Below, piece by piece: positions 15,393 to 23,886 of a DNA stretch of 64,000 nucleotides. The stretch covers positions 1-64,000 of the forward strand of contig JAFXOW010000003.1 in assembly GCA_017528315.1 (NCBI GenBank), given 5' to 3'. The notes below the pieces were generated by a model. That model ran no database searches, had not been told where the DNA came from, and was given only the letters and a program-made list of their open reading frames with translations. Both the position numbers and the translations under genes were made by a program. Within the stretch, counting starts at the first letter, position 1; each line of letters opens with the position of its first letter. This stretch comes from Bacilli bacterium (lineage in GTDB: Bacteria > Bacillota_I > Bacilli_A > RF39 > UBA660).

Positions 15393-16646
15393 TTAATAAC
15401 TATTTAACCTTATCTTTCCTTGAATTATTTTTTTAGTAATATTTTTATGATTTTTTATTTCTTTTTTTACCAATTTATCTATTTCATTTTTTATTTCATC
15501 AGATATTTCTTTATTTAATTCCACACTTACATTCCAGGGGTCTTCAATACTATCTCCCATTTTAGAAGTACAAAATACAACATTTTCAATATTAAATTTA
15601 TCATATATTTTTTTACTTATAATATCTCCAATAGCAGTAAAAAGTTTCCCTGTATGATAAACCGGATTTTTTCCACAAGATGCTTCCATACTAAAGTTTC
15701 TACTGAATGGAATAACACCTCTTGAACGATTTCCACGTCCTACTGCTCCTTCATCACCACTTTCAACCGCACTTCCTATTGCTGTAAGATATAAATCATT
15801 TTTTTCATAATTATCTCGTGTATTTAAGTAAATTGAAATTTCATTTTCTTTAAATTCTTTTTTTACCACCTTTAGTATATCTTTTTTTATCATTTCCATT
15901 TTATTTTTATAATCTTCTAAGTCTTTAACATATACAGAAATAAGTGGTACACAACTTGTAATTTCAATTTTTTCTTGTTTTCTCATTCCCATTACTTTAA
16001 TATCATTTCCTACCCAAGGATATTTTATCTTATATTTTTCTGAATTTAAAGTTTGTTCAATAGATAGAACCACTCTTTCTAACTTACTCATGGGATAATA
16101 ACTAACTGTAGTTGAAGTATCATTACATCTATTAAAATTATTATGTTTTAAAAGGTCTTCTTCGGATATTGCCTCAAAGAATTTTTTTCGTTCATTTTTA
16201 GTTGTATCATCAGTATCATAAACTACACCTGGTCCTTCATTATGATGTGTATTATCAACTATTATTAAATATTTATCCACATTCAAAAGTGGAAAAAGCT
16301 CTTTTAAATAACCCTTAATTGTACTTGATACAATAGACATATAATCTATTTTTTTATCTTTATATCTATCAGTAAATCGCCCATTTACTAGTATACGTAT
16401 TTGTGAAACCATCTCACCTTTTCCAAAATAAACTTTTGAACCACCACCCAAAATAGATAATTTGTCTATCATATGTCGAAGTATTACTCCATAATTTTCA
16501 AGGCAATAATTAGAATAATTAGCTGATATTTTTTCAGCAAGAGTATCACAAATATTATCAGGATGCCCTTTTCCTTTTGTTTCTACAACTTCAAATAATA
16601 AATCATCAATATTTTCTTTTTTACTTGTATAAATAAATGTCTTCAT
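15393..16646 (-). CDS. S-adenosylmethionine synthetase, archaeal type
   Basis: The 417-residue protein belongs to the archaeal MAT family, not to bacterial MetK. Characteristic segments are ETKGKGHPDNICD (about 22-34), NRCNDTSTTVSYYPMS, GNDIKVMGMR, ESGDEGAVGRGNRSRG and SMEASCGKNPVYHTGK. It makes SAM from methionine and ATP. It is the first long gene of the island's minus-strand operon, 73 bases after the small peptide gene, and has a GAGGAG ribosome site. Archaeal-type MATs occur sporadically in bacteria, sometimes next to specialised metabolism genes, and point to horizontal acquisition. The obvious local consumer of SAM is the radical SAM protein at 17065. A resistant or substrate-shifted replacement for MetK is an alternative role. 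Confidence 0.88.
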   Translation of the reverse strand: MKTFIYTSKKENIDDLLFEVVETKGKGHPDNICDTLAEKISANYSNYCLENYGVILRHMIDKLSILGGGSKVYFGKGEMVSQIRILVNGRFTDRYKDKKIDYMSIVSSTIKGYLKELFPLLNVDKYLIIVDNTHHNEGPGVVYDTDDTTKNERKKFFEAISEEDLLKHNNFNRCNDTSTTVSYYPMSKLERVVLSIEQTLNSEKYKIKYPWVGNDIKVMGMRKQEKIEITSCVPLISVYVKDLEDYKNKMEMIKKDILKVVKKEFKENEISIYLNTRDNYEKNDLYLTAIGSAVESGDEGAVGRGNRSRGVIPFSRNFSMEASCGKNPVYHTGKLFTAIGDIISKKIYDKFNIENVVFCTSKMGDSIEDPWNVSVELNKEISDEIKNEIDKLVKKEIKNHKNITKKIIQGKIRLNSY

Positions 16647-16719
16647 TTTTATATTCTCCTCATTTCTATTTTAAAAAACTACCAATAATATAAAAAGACA
16701 ATAACAAAACAAAATTCGT

Positions 16720-16839
16720 TCAATTATTGCCCTTAGATATTAGTTCACTTAATAAAGCACAAGAAGTCATATGACTATAGTTTACAATATAGCCACAACT
16801 TATGTAACCATGTATGTTTTTCCTAATGTAACTTCTCAT
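16720..16839 (-). CDS. Small peptide, 39 residues; candidate modified-peptide precursor
   Basis: An ATG at 16839 preceded by GAGGAGGAG (16843-16851), the strongest ribosome site I saw in the window, opens a 39-codon frame ending in TGA at 16720. The peptide begins MRSYIRKNIHGYISCG, is rich in Tyr, Ser, Ile and Asn, has two Cys (15 and 27) and ends SKGNN. It is basic at the N-terminus with no signal peptide, and has a consensus -35 upstream. It is the first gene of the MAT/AlaRS-like/S51/SerRS/HAD operon and is divergent from a radical SAM gene, the usual setting for a RiPP precursor. A regulatory leader peptide is the main alternative. No homologue is known to me. Confidence 0.6.
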   Translation of the reverse strand: MRSYIRKNIHGYISCGYIVNYSHMTSCALLSELISKGNN

Positions 16840-16864
16840 AGACTCCTCCTCAAGTAAAATTAAT

Positions 16865-16895
16865 TATATACTACCATATTTTTTCTAAATGTCAA
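16865..16895 (-). promoter_or_regulatory. Promoter of the small peptide/MAT operon
   Basis: Minus-strand -35 TTGACA (16890-16895, perfect) and -10 TATATA (16865-16870) with a 19-base spacer; a perfect TATAAT overlaps two bases further downstream. Confidence 0.55.
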
Positions 16896-16929
16896 TTCTT
16901 TTTTTTATAAAAATTCTTACTAATTTCTA

Positions 16930-16958
16930 TTGTAATAAAGAAGAAAAAATGATAAAAT
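16930..16958 (+). promoter_or_regulatory. Promoter of the radical SAM gene, with a long leader
   Basis: -35 TTGTAA (16930-16935), a 17-base spacer and -10 TAAAAT (16953-16958). The leader to the ATG at 17065 is about 100 bases and holds a TCGAA-A-TTCGA palindrome (about 16965-16975) and two ATAAACAATT repeats (about 17000-17021), possible operator sites. Confidence 0.5.
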
Positions 16959-17064
16959 CATATATCGAAATTCGAATGAATTAGATTTAAATAACAAATA
17001 TAAACAATTATAAACAATTTAAATGTTTTAATCATAATAAAACGGTTTTTATGGAGGTTTCACA

Positions 17065-17952
17065 ATGAAAGAATTTACTGGAAACAAAGTAATAATAATG
17101 TGTTGTTCTAATTGCAATTTATCTTGTAAGCATTGTTATATAAGTTATAAAGGTAATTTCGAACCAAATAAATTACTAAAAATTGTTAAACAATTAAAAG
17201 AAAAGTATATAATATCTCTAAATGGCGCCGAAGTATTAACAAATTTGGAATATTTAAAATCTTATCAAGAAATTGGACAAAAATATATATTATCAAACGG
17301 ATTGTTAATTTATCAAAATCCACAGATTATCGAAAAACTAATCAACTATGGATTAAAGTCTGTTTCAATATCTTATCATTTTGGAATTCATGATAAAATT
17401 TCATTAATTCCATCAAAAATTTTAGAAAATGTATTTCAATTATTAAAAAGTAATGAATTTAATTTCAGATTAATGACTACTATTACTTCACAAAATTATA
17501 ATATGATTGAAGAGATATGTAAAAAATCTTTAGATTTAGGTGCTAAAGGAATATATTTTACTAATTTTATTTTACAAGGAAATGCATTAAATATTATTGA
17601 TAAAAATTTAATATTAAACGAAAATCAAATTAGAATTTTTTTTGAACAACTAATTAAATGTAGGGAACAGTATGATATTAATCAACTTTTAATTGAGAGA
17701 GATGCCGGGTTTGGAAAGAATCCAATTTCAAGTCATGATAATTTTAAATGTCCAAGTATAAATAATCAAGTTATATTAACGCCAGATAATAATATATATC
17801 CATGCATTTTTCTTGCAAAAAAAGGATATGAAATTGGAAAATATATAGATGGTAAAATTTTTATTAATGATGAATATTACAATATAAATAACGGCAATAT
17901 TTGTTATGCTAAAGAAATATGTAACAAAGGAAAAAAATTGATTAAAAAATAA
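17065..17952 (+). CDS. Radical SAM protein with C-terminal Cys cluster (peptide-maturase-like)
   Basis: The 295 residues start with the radical SAM motif CNLSCKHC (Cys17, 21, 24), which binds the [4Fe-4S] cluster that cleaves SAM. The core strand text includes ISLNGAEVL, where GGEP usually occurs, so the GGE motif is altered to NGAE. After residue 230, four Cys residues (FKCPSINN, IYPCIF, Cys280 and Cys286) suggest a SPASM- or Twitch-like auxiliary cluster domain, as in enzymes that modify ribosomal peptides. It is divergent from the small peptide gene with a shared 225-base promoter region, and lies 62 bases before uvrB. The ATG is chosen with ATGGAGG upstream. The specific reaction is unknown; thioether or C-C crosslinking of the peptide is inference. 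Confidence 0.8.
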   Translation: MKEFTGNKVIIMCCSNCNLSCKHCYISYKGNFEPNKLLKIVKQLKEKYIISLNGAEVLTNLEYLKSYQEIGQKYILSNGLLIYQNPQIIEKLINYGLKSVSISYHFGIHDKISLIPSKILENVFQLLKSNEFNFRLMTTITSQNYNMIEEICKKSLDLGAKGIYFTNFILQGNALNIIDKNLILNENQIRIFFEQLIKCREQYDINQLLIERDAGFGKNPISSHDNFKCPSINNQVILTPDNNIYPCIFLAKKGYEIGKYIDGKIFINDEYYNINNGNICYAKEICNKGKKLIKK

Positions 17953-18014
17953 ACTTGAATAATATTTTTAATAAAATTAAATTATTAGTTTAAAATACTT
18001 TTAAGGAGGCATTT

Positions 18015-19970
18015 ATGTTTGATTTAGTATCCAAATTTGAACCAAATGGAGATCAACCACAAGCAATTAAAGAATTAGTTGAAGGTGTTAATAATGGTAA
18101 AAAGCACCAAGTATTACTTGGAGCAACTGGAACAGGTAAAACATTTACGATTGCAAACGTTATACAAAAAACAGGTAGACAAACACTTGTTCTTGCTCAC
18201 AATAAAACTCTTGCTGGACAACTTTATTCTGAGTTAAAAGAGTTGTTTCCAAATAATCATGTTGAATATTTTGTATCTTACTACGATTATTATCAACCAG
18301 AAGCCTATGTACCATCAAGTGATACTTATATTGAAAAAGATGCTCAAATAAATGATGAAATAGATGAATTACGTCATTCAGCAACAAGTTCCCTACTTTC
18401 TTATGATGATGTTATAGTAGTTGCATCTGTTTCTTGTATCTATGGTATTGGAGAAGTCGAAGAATATCGTAATAAAACCTTAACTTTAAAAGTTGGTGAT
18501 ACCATTGAACGTAATAAAGTAATGCATAAACTTGTTGATATGTTATATGAAAGAAATGAACTTGATTTTAAAAGAGGAACTTTTAGAGTTAGAGGAGATA
18601 ATTTAGAAATAATTCCTTCATCAGAACATTCTCATGGACTTCGTATTGAATTTTTTGGAGATGAAATAGATAAAATAAGCGAAATAGATGTTCTAACAGG
18701 TACTATTTTAAATAATAAAAAAAGCGTTACTTTATTCCCAGCCAGTCACTTTGTAACTAATGATGAAACACTAAAACTTGCTGTTAACAACATTAAAGAA
18801 GAGTTAGATGAAAGAATCAAATATTTTATGGATAATAATAAACCACTTGAAGCTGAACGTATAAGAGAACGTACCAACTATGATATGGAAATGCTTCTTG
18901 AAACCGGTTTTTGTCATGGCATTGAAAATTATTCACGACATATTGCTCTTAAAGGTCCAGGTGAAACACCTACCTGTTTACTTGATTTCTTCAAAAAAGA
19001 TTATTTAATGGTCATAGACGAAAGTCATGTAACTGTTCCTCAAATACGAGGCATGTACAATGGAGATAGAGCTCGTAAAATGAATCTTGTAGACTATGGA
19101 TTTAGACTACCTAGTGCCCTTGATAATAGACCTTTAAAATTTCAGGAATTTGAATCCAAAGTTAATCAAGTAATTTATGTATCTGCAACTCCAGGTGAAT
19201 ATGAACTTAATTTAACTAATAATCAATTTATTGAACAAATTATCAGACCAACTGGACTATTAGATCCTACTATCGAAATTCGTAAATCTTCGGGCCAAAT
19301 AGAAGATTTAGTTGGAGAAATAAATGATCGAATCAAAAAAAATGAAAGAGTTTTAGTCACAACTTTAACAATTAGAATGGCTGAAGAATTGACTAATTAT
19401 TTAAAACAATTAGATATTAATGTTGCTTATCTTCACTCAGAAATTAAAACTCTTGAACGTATGAAAATAATAAGAGATTTAAGAATTGGAACTTATGATG
19501 TATTAGTTGGAATAAATCTACTTAGAGAAGGATTAGATATTCCTGAAGTTAGTCTAATTGCTATAATCGATGCTGATAAAGAAGGATTTTTAAGAAGTAG
19601 TAGAAGTTTAATTCAAACCATTGGAAGATGTGCAAGAAACGAACATGGACATGTTATTTTATATGCTGATAATATAACTGATTCTATGGAATACGCGATA
19701 AATGAAACTAAAAGACGAAGAAATATTCAAGAAGAATATAACAAAATACATGGTATTATTCCAAAAACGATTCAAAAAGAAATACGTGATCTTATTTCTA
19801 ATGCTGATGAACGAGAAGAAAGACGCGAAAAACAAAAACTAAGTAAAAAAGATAAGATGAATATGATTGCCAGAATAGAAGAAGAAATGAAAGAAGCTGC
19901 TAAAAACCTTGACTTTGAACGAGCTATGGAACTAAGAGATGTATTATTTGAGATGAAAAGCGAATTATGA
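18015..19970 (+). CDS. uvrB: UvrABC excision nuclease subunit B
   Basis: A full-length UvrB of 651 residues, the damage-verification helicase of nucleotide excision repair that works with UvrA and UvrC. It shows Walker A GATGTGKT (about 36-43), the beta-hairpin region with Tyr residues ([12 protein letters not shown]), the DEAD-like [20 protein letters not shown], helicase motif VI (QTIGRCARN) and the C-terminal UVR motif ([15 protein letters not shown]). The ATG has AAGGAGG upstream, and a possible promoter (TTGAAT, 17 bases, TAAATT) lies after the radical SAM stop. Its first 266 bases are duplicated, in diverged form, at 11154. The stop overlaps the next gene (ATGA). Confidence 0.97.
   Translation: MFDLVSKFEPNGDQPQAIKELVEGVNNGKKHQVLLGATGTGKTFTIANVIQKTGRQTLVLAHNKTLAGQLYSELKELFPNNHVEYFVSYYDYYQPEAYVPSSDTYIEKDAQINDEIDELRHSATSSLLSYDDVIVVASVSCIYGIGEVEEYRNKTLTLKVGDTIERNKVMHKLVDMLYERNELDFKRGTFRVRGDNLEIIPSSEHSHGLRIEFFGDEIDKISEIDVLTGTILNNKKSVTLFPASHFVTNDETLKLAVNNIKEELDERIKYFMDNNKPLEAERIRERTNYDMEMLLETGFCHGIENYSRHIALKGPGETPTCLLDFFKKDYLMVIDESHVTVPQIRGMYNGDRARKMNLVDYGFRLPSALDNRPLKFQEFESKVNQVIYVSATPGEYELNLTNNQFIEQIIRPTGLLDPTIEIRKSSGQIEDLVGEINDRIKKNERVLVTTLTIRMAEELTNYLKQLDINVAYLHSEIKTLERMKIIRDLRIGTYDVLVGINLLREGLDIPEVSLIAIIDADKEGFLRSSRSLIQTIGRCARNEHGHVILYADNITDSMEYAINETKRRRNIQEEYNKIHGIIPKTIQKEIRDLISNADEREERREKQKLSKKDKMNMIARIEEEMKEAAKNLDFERAMELRDVLFEMKSEL
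18249..18280 (+). repeat. uvrB: 32-bp direct repeat, right copy (inside intact uvrB)
   Basis: Identical to 11388-11419. It encodes part of [11 protein letters not shown], near residue 80 of UvrB. If the block excised by recombination between the two copies, a single uvrB would be left with the left-hand promoter and 5' end. Confidence 0.8.
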
Positions 19971-20812
19971 GATTTAAAAAAATTTATATAGAAATTACTA
20001 ATATATGTAATTTAAATTGTTCATTTTGTTCAACAGATAATCGAAAATTAAAAGAAATGACACCTAATGAATTTGAAATAATAATTAATAAAATTAAAAA
20101 TTATACTAATAACATCTACTTACATATTAAGGGTGAACCTCTTCTTCATAGCAATTTAGAAAAAATATTAGAAATTGCTAAAAATAATCATATAAATATA
20201 AGAATCACTACTAATGGAACTCTATTAAAAGAGAAAATAAATATTTTAAAAAACTTTGATAATATTAAACAAATAAACATTTCTCTTCATTCAGAAAATA
20301 ATAAACCAAATTATTTTGAAGATATTTTTCTTGCTAGTGATATTTTATCCACCAAAATTCCTATAGTTTATCGTATTTGGACATTAAAAAATAATTTTTT
20401 AGATAATTTATCCACAACAATCGTGGATATAATTATAAATTTTTATAATCTTGACGATTGTTTTATAAATAAAGTTATAAAATATAATAATATAAAAATT
20501 AAAGAAAATATTTATTTAGATAAAGATAATAAGTTTATTTGGCCAAATAAAGCTAACAATAATATTAAAAAGAATAATCAAGGAACTTGTCTTGGAACCA
20601 GAAATCACATTGGGATACTAGTAAATGGTGATGTTGTACCTTGTTGCCTTGATTCAAAAGGACTTTTAAAACTTGGTAATATTTTTGATGAATCTATTGA
20701 TGATATAATAAATAATTTTCTATTCAAAGAAATAAATGAAGGATTTAAAAATCATAAAATATCTAATAACATATGTTGTAATTGTACATATAGAATTAAC
20801 AAATTTAAATAA
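19967..20812 (+). CDS. Radical SAM/SPASM protein coupled to uvrB
   Basis: The 281-residue protein carries CNLNCSFC (Cys14, 18, 21), the SAM-binding segment IKGEPLLH in place of GGEP, and a C-terminal SPASM-like region with Cys residues in CLGTRNH, VVPCCLD and NICCNCTY. It resembles a widespread Firmicutes family of unknown substrate that I know only as radical SAM/SPASM proteins. Its ATG overlaps the uvrB stop by four bases, so it is translationally coupled to uvrB. I find no small peptide gene next to it, so a function in protein or tRNA modification or in repair is as likely as peptide maturation. It is outside the uvrB-bounded block. Confidence 0.85.
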   Translation: MRFKKIYIEITNICNLNCSFCSTDNRKLKEMTPNEFEIIINKIKNYTNNIYLHIKGEPLLHSNLEKILEIAKNNHINIRITTNGTLLKEKINILKNFDNIKQINISLHSENNKPNYFEDIFLASDILSTKIPIVYRIWTLKNNFLDNLSTTIVDIIINFYNLDDCFINKVIKYNNIKIKENIYLDKDNKFIWPNKANNNIKKNNQGTCLGTRNHIGILVNGDVVPCCLDSKGLLKLGNIFDESIDDIINNFLFKEINEGFKNHKISNNICCNCTYRINKFK

Positions 20813-20841
20813 TTGTAATTTATATTTAATAGTGATATAAT
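20813..20841 (+). promoter_or_regulatory. Promoter of the anchored BIg2/C39-like gene
   Basis: -35 TTGTAA (20813-20818), a 17-base spacer and extended -10 TGATATAAT ending at 20841. It is nearly the same sequence as the promoter at 22610-22638. Confidence 0.7.
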
Positions 20842-20865
20842 TAAGTAATAATAGAGGAGTTATAA

Positions 20866-22593
20866 ATGAATAAAATATTAAATTCAAAAATATTTTGGAT
20901 AACATTATCAACTATATTAATTATTTTAATAATATTAGTATTAGTAATTTATAAAGAAAATAATAATAGTAATAATAAGACAAATATAAATAATTTTATT
21001 AATGATTTTAATAGTATAAAAATAACCGATGATGAAGATAATAATACAAAAACATTATTAAAAACTTTTAAATTAAATGGTAATAAAAAAGTCACTTTAA
21101 CTGAAGGTGACGAATATATAGAAAGTGGATATGTAGCACTAGATAGTAATAATAATGATATATCAAATTTAGTTAAAATAGATAAAAATTTAGATACCAA
21201 AAAACCTGGAACTTATACAATTAGATATATATTAACAGAATATGATCAAGAATTAATAAGAGAAGTTGAAGTTGTAAAAAAATCAATTCCCAACATTACT
21301 TTAATCGGAGATGAAGTAATATACTTAATTTTGCATCAAGAATATAATGAATTAGGAGTTAAGGCAACTTTAAATAAAATGGATGTTAGTGAATATGTAG
21401 ATATAAATGGAAATATTGACACAAATCAAACCGGAACATATACAATTGAATATTCATATCAAGATGTTAAAGTAACAAGAAAAGTAATAGTATTTGATTT
21501 AGATAGTTTATTTAATATTACTAATGAAAAAAATAAAACTACTATAAATATTAATTTAAATGATAATATTTTATATATTAAAATGCCTGATAATAGTTTA
21601 AATTCCAATAAAATAATAAGTTATAATATAAATAAAAATGGTACATATAGTTTTTATGTTTATACTTTGGATAACCAAGAATTTAAAGAAGTAATTGATG
21701 TTAATACAATAGAAGAAATTATAAATGTTCAAAGTATAAAAATAAATGAAGCTGATTTGTCTCTTACAGTTGGAGAAACAAAATCTCTTACAACTACTAT
21801 TAAGCCACAAAATGCAACCAATCAAAATGTAACATGGTCTACAAGTGATAACAACATTGCTACAGTTGTAAATGGAGTAGTAACGGCTAAGAAAGCTGGA
21901 AATGTTACTATAACAGTTAAAACTGCAGATGGTTCATACCAATCAACCTGCAAAGTAACCGTAAAAAACAAGCAAAATGAACTTAACTATAATTCCAAAT
22001 TTAACCAAACTTATACTTATAAATCAAGCAATAAAAATGTTTACCAAAAAGAAGCTAATAATAAAACTTATATAATAGTTAAAGCTGATATTGCAAATGT
22101 ACTTAGTAAAATTGGAAAACAGGAAAAAGATCAATGTCGTGATTATGCTGCTAAATATGTAAATCAAATTTTTAAAAGTGCCAATGTTTCACATACTTCG
22201 TCTAGTAGTAGACTTCGCACAAGTAATAAACAAACATTTTTATGGATAATGGCTCAAGAATTACTTCAAGGAAGACCAACAATTATACGAGTGACAGGTA
22301 GTAAAAAATCTGGTAATAAATATAATAGACATTATGTTACAGTTGTAGGAATTTTAAATACTGCTAATTTAAATAAATTAAATGAAAGTGATTTTTTAAT
22401 TATTGACCCTCTTGGTTATATTAGAAGACTTGGAACTGGTGCTAAAGGTGATGGAACCACTACTAGTGGTAGATATTTATTAGACGGTAAAGATAAAAGT
22501 GGAACATCTGATAGAAGCGGATACCAAATATATGTTTGGACTGATCAAAATACTTACTTAAAAATTAAAAATGTTAAAGAAGACCCTAAATAA
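20866..22593 (+). CDS. Membrane-anchored Ig-like protein with C39-like cysteine peptidase domain
   Basis: A 575-residue surface protein: membrane anchor (about 8-30), an Asn-rich linker, two DUF5011-like Ig domains (about 70-135 and 140-215, each with GTYTI strands), one BIg2 repeat (about 290-370, ending NGVVTAKKAGNVTITVKT) and a C-terminal domain (about 405-575) with the order Cys (DQCRDYAAKY), His (RHYVTVVGI), Asp (IIDPLG), the triad of C39/papain-like peptidases. The same C-terminal pattern recurs in the protein at 27729-28883. It could process an exported or surface protein, or bind it. It has its own promoter and AGAGGAG ribosome site. Confidence 0.8.
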   Translation: MNKILNSKIFWITLSTILIILIILVLVIYKENNNSNNKTNINNFINDFNSIKITDDEDNNTKTLLKTFKLNGNKKVTLTEGDEYIESGYVALDSNNNDISNLVKIDKNLDTKKPGTYTIRYILTEYDQELIREVEVVKKSIPNITLIGDEVIYLILHQEYNELGVKATLNKMDVSEYVDINGNIDTNQTGTYTIEYSYQDVKVTRKVIVFDLDSLFNITNEKNKTTININLNDNILYIKMPDNSLNSNKIISYNINKNGTYSFYVYTLDNQEFKEVIDVNTIEEIINVQSIKINEADLSLTVGETKSLTTTIKPQNATNQNVTWSTSDNNIATVVNGVVTAKKAGNVTITVKTADGSYQSTCKVTVKNKQNELNYNSKFNQTYTYKSSNKNVYQKEANNKTYIIVKADIANVLSKIGKQEKDQCRDYAAKYVNQIFKSANVSHTSSSSRLRTSNKQTFLWIMAQELLQGRPTIIRVTGSKKSGNKYNRHYVTVVGILNTANLNKLNESDFLIIDPLGYIRRLGTGAKGDGTTTSGRYLLDGKDKSGTSDRSGYQIYVWTDQNTYLKIKNVKEDPK

Positions 22594-22609
22594 TTAGAAA
22601 TTTATGGAA

Positions 22610-22638
22610 TTGTAATTTATATTTTAATGTGTTATAAT
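22610..22638 (+). promoter_or_regulatory. Promoter of the TM2-domain gene
   Basis: -35 TTGTAA (22610-22615), a 17-base spacer and extended -10 TGTTATAAT ending at 22638. Confidence 0.7.
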
Positions 22639-22661
22639 TAGAACAAAAAGGAGGAATTAAT

Positions 22662-23009
22662 ATGGCAAAATATTGTACTAATTGTGGTGCTGAATTAAAA
22701 AATGAAGCTGATATTTGTTTAAAATGTGGAAAAATCGTAAATGAAAACATAAAAAAATCTAATATAAATGTAGACCCAAACGCTAAGAGTAAATTGGCTG
22801 CTGGTTTATTTGGAATTTTTTTAGGTTGTTTTGGAGTACATAATTTTTATTTAGGTTATACAGGTAAAGCTGTTGCTCAGCTTTTAATTACCGTACTATC
22901 TTGTTTTTTCTTATCACCAATATCTGCTATTTGGGGATTAATAGAAGGAATATTAATTTTAGCCGGAAGCATTGATACAGATGCAGAAGGTCACAAACTT
23001 ACTGATTAA
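22662..23009 (+). CDS. Zinc-ribbon/TM2-domain membrane protein
   Basis: A 115-residue protein with an N-terminal zinc ribbon (CTNCGAELKNEADICLKCG, four Cys in two CxxC pairs) followed by a TM2 domain of two membrane helices (about 45-68 and 73-98) containing the family text GCFGVHNFYLGYTGKA. TM2 proteins are widespread in Firmicutes and have no settled biochemical role; the ribbon suggests a protein- or metal-binding cytoplasmic head. It has its own promoter, an AAGGAGG ribosome site and a bidirectional terminator behind it. Confidence 0.9.
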   Translation: MAKYCTNCGAELKNEADICLKCGKIVNENIKKSNINVDPNAKSKLAAGLFGIFLGCFGVHNFYLGYTGKAVAQLLITVLSCFFLSPISAIWGLIEGILILAGSIDTDAEGHKLTD

Positions 23010-23012
23010 TTT

Positions 23013-23039
23013 AAAAAGAATCATATATGATTCTTTTTT
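23013..23039. terminator. Bidirectional terminator between the TM2 gene and the ZIP gene
   Basis: The palindrome AAGAATCATATATGATTCTT is followed by a T run on the plus strand and preceded by an A run that serves the convergent minus-strand gene. Confidence 0.75.
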
Positions 23040-23827
23040 TATTCTAATAAAACATCTAATAACATCATAATAACAAAACCTACTAAAGTAAACATTGACA
23101 TTAAATCTTTACTTTCATTGGTTTGACTTTCAGGAATCAATTCTTCTACAACTACATATATCATAGCACCAGCTGCAAAAGCAAGTAAAAATGGTAAAAT
23201 TAATCTTATTTTTAAAACTAAAATAGCACCTATTACACCAGCAATTGGTTCAACAATTCCACTTAATTGACCATAAAAAAATGCTTTTCTTCTTGAAAAT
23301 CCTTCTCTTCTTAGAGGAACACTAACCGCTGTACCTTCAGGAAAATTTTGAATACCTATACCAATTGCTAAAGTCCAAGCTGAAATTATTGAAGCTCCAT
23401 CCAAACCATATAAAGTTGAACCAAAAGCAACTCCCACAGCTAAACCTTCGGGTATATTATGAAGAGTAATAGAAGTTATTAACATTAATACTCTTTTACT
23501 AGTAGAAAGTCCTCCTTTATTTTGCAGTTTAGAAGTTACTTTATCACCTATAAATAAAAGTAATCCCCCTGATAAAAAACCTAAACTAACTACTAATATA
23601 ATATTCATATTTAAACTTTTAGCCATATTAATTGATGGTGATAATAAAGACCAAAAAGAGGCTGCAATCATAACTCCTGCAGATATTCCAAGCATTGAAT
23701 CTAAAACATTCTTATTAACTTTTTTAAACATAAATACTAAAGCTGCTCCAATTGCAGTAACACTCCAAGTAAAAATAGTTGCAAGTATTGCCTGAATAAT
23801 AGGATTTAAATTATAAAGAAAAGACAT
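23039..23827 (-). CDS. ZIP-family divalent metal transporter
   Basis: A 262-residue, eight-helix ZIP transporter that brings zinc, iron or manganese into the cytoplasm. Helix 4 carries HNIPEGLAVG and helix 5 carries QNFPEGTAVSV, the two halves of the metal-binding site; in helix 5 the canonical His is replaced by Gln, as in several bacterial ZIPs. The size and the central loop resemble ZupT/GufA-type members. The start ATG at 23827 has TGAGGTG upstream. No metal-responsive operator is obvious. It converges on the TM2 gene through a shared terminator. Confidence 0.92.
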   Translation of the reverse strand: MSFLYNLNPIIQAILATIFTWSVTAIGAALVFMFKKVNKNVLDSMLGISAGVMIAASFWSLLSPSINMAKSLNMNIILVVSLGFLSGGLLLFIGDKVTSKLQNKGGLSTSKRVLMLITSITLHNIPEGLAVGVAFGSTLYGLDGASIISAWTLAIGIGIQNFPEGTAVSVPLRREGFSRRKAFFYGQLSGIVEPIAGVIGAILVLKIRLILPFLLAFAAGAMIYVVVEELIPESQTNESKDLMSMFTLVGFVIMMLLDVLLE

Positions 23828-23886
23828 ATTTCACCTCATACTACAAATAGTATATGAAATAGTCTTAAACAATTATAGGCAAATAC

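Larger units (their letters stand above)
11388..18280. mobile_element. Candidate integrative element or island inserted in uvrB
   Basis: About 6.9 kb lies between two 32-bp identical segments of uvrB. The left uvrB copy is cut off at the repeat; the right copy continues into a full gene, so the insertion would have supplied a replacement 5' end, promoter region and start for uvrB. The cargo is a small peptide gene, a radical SAM gene, MAT, AlaRS-like, S51 peptidase, SerRS and HAD genes, several of which look foreign (archaeal-type MAT). No integrase, transposase or conjugation gene lies inside, so it would be non-autonomous, degenerate, or formed by homologous recombination with related DNA. 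Boundaries and mechanism are inference; the duplication is directly visible. Confidence 0.5.

Noticed and set aside
11388-18280. Transposon or insertion sequence
   Set aside because: No transposase, no terminal inverted repeats and no short target-site duplication were found; the 32-bp repeat is uvrB coding sequence.
19967-20812. Second precursor-peptide system around the radical SAM gene coupled to uvrB
   Set aside because: I found no short ORF with a good ribosome site next to it, and the coupling is with uvrB.
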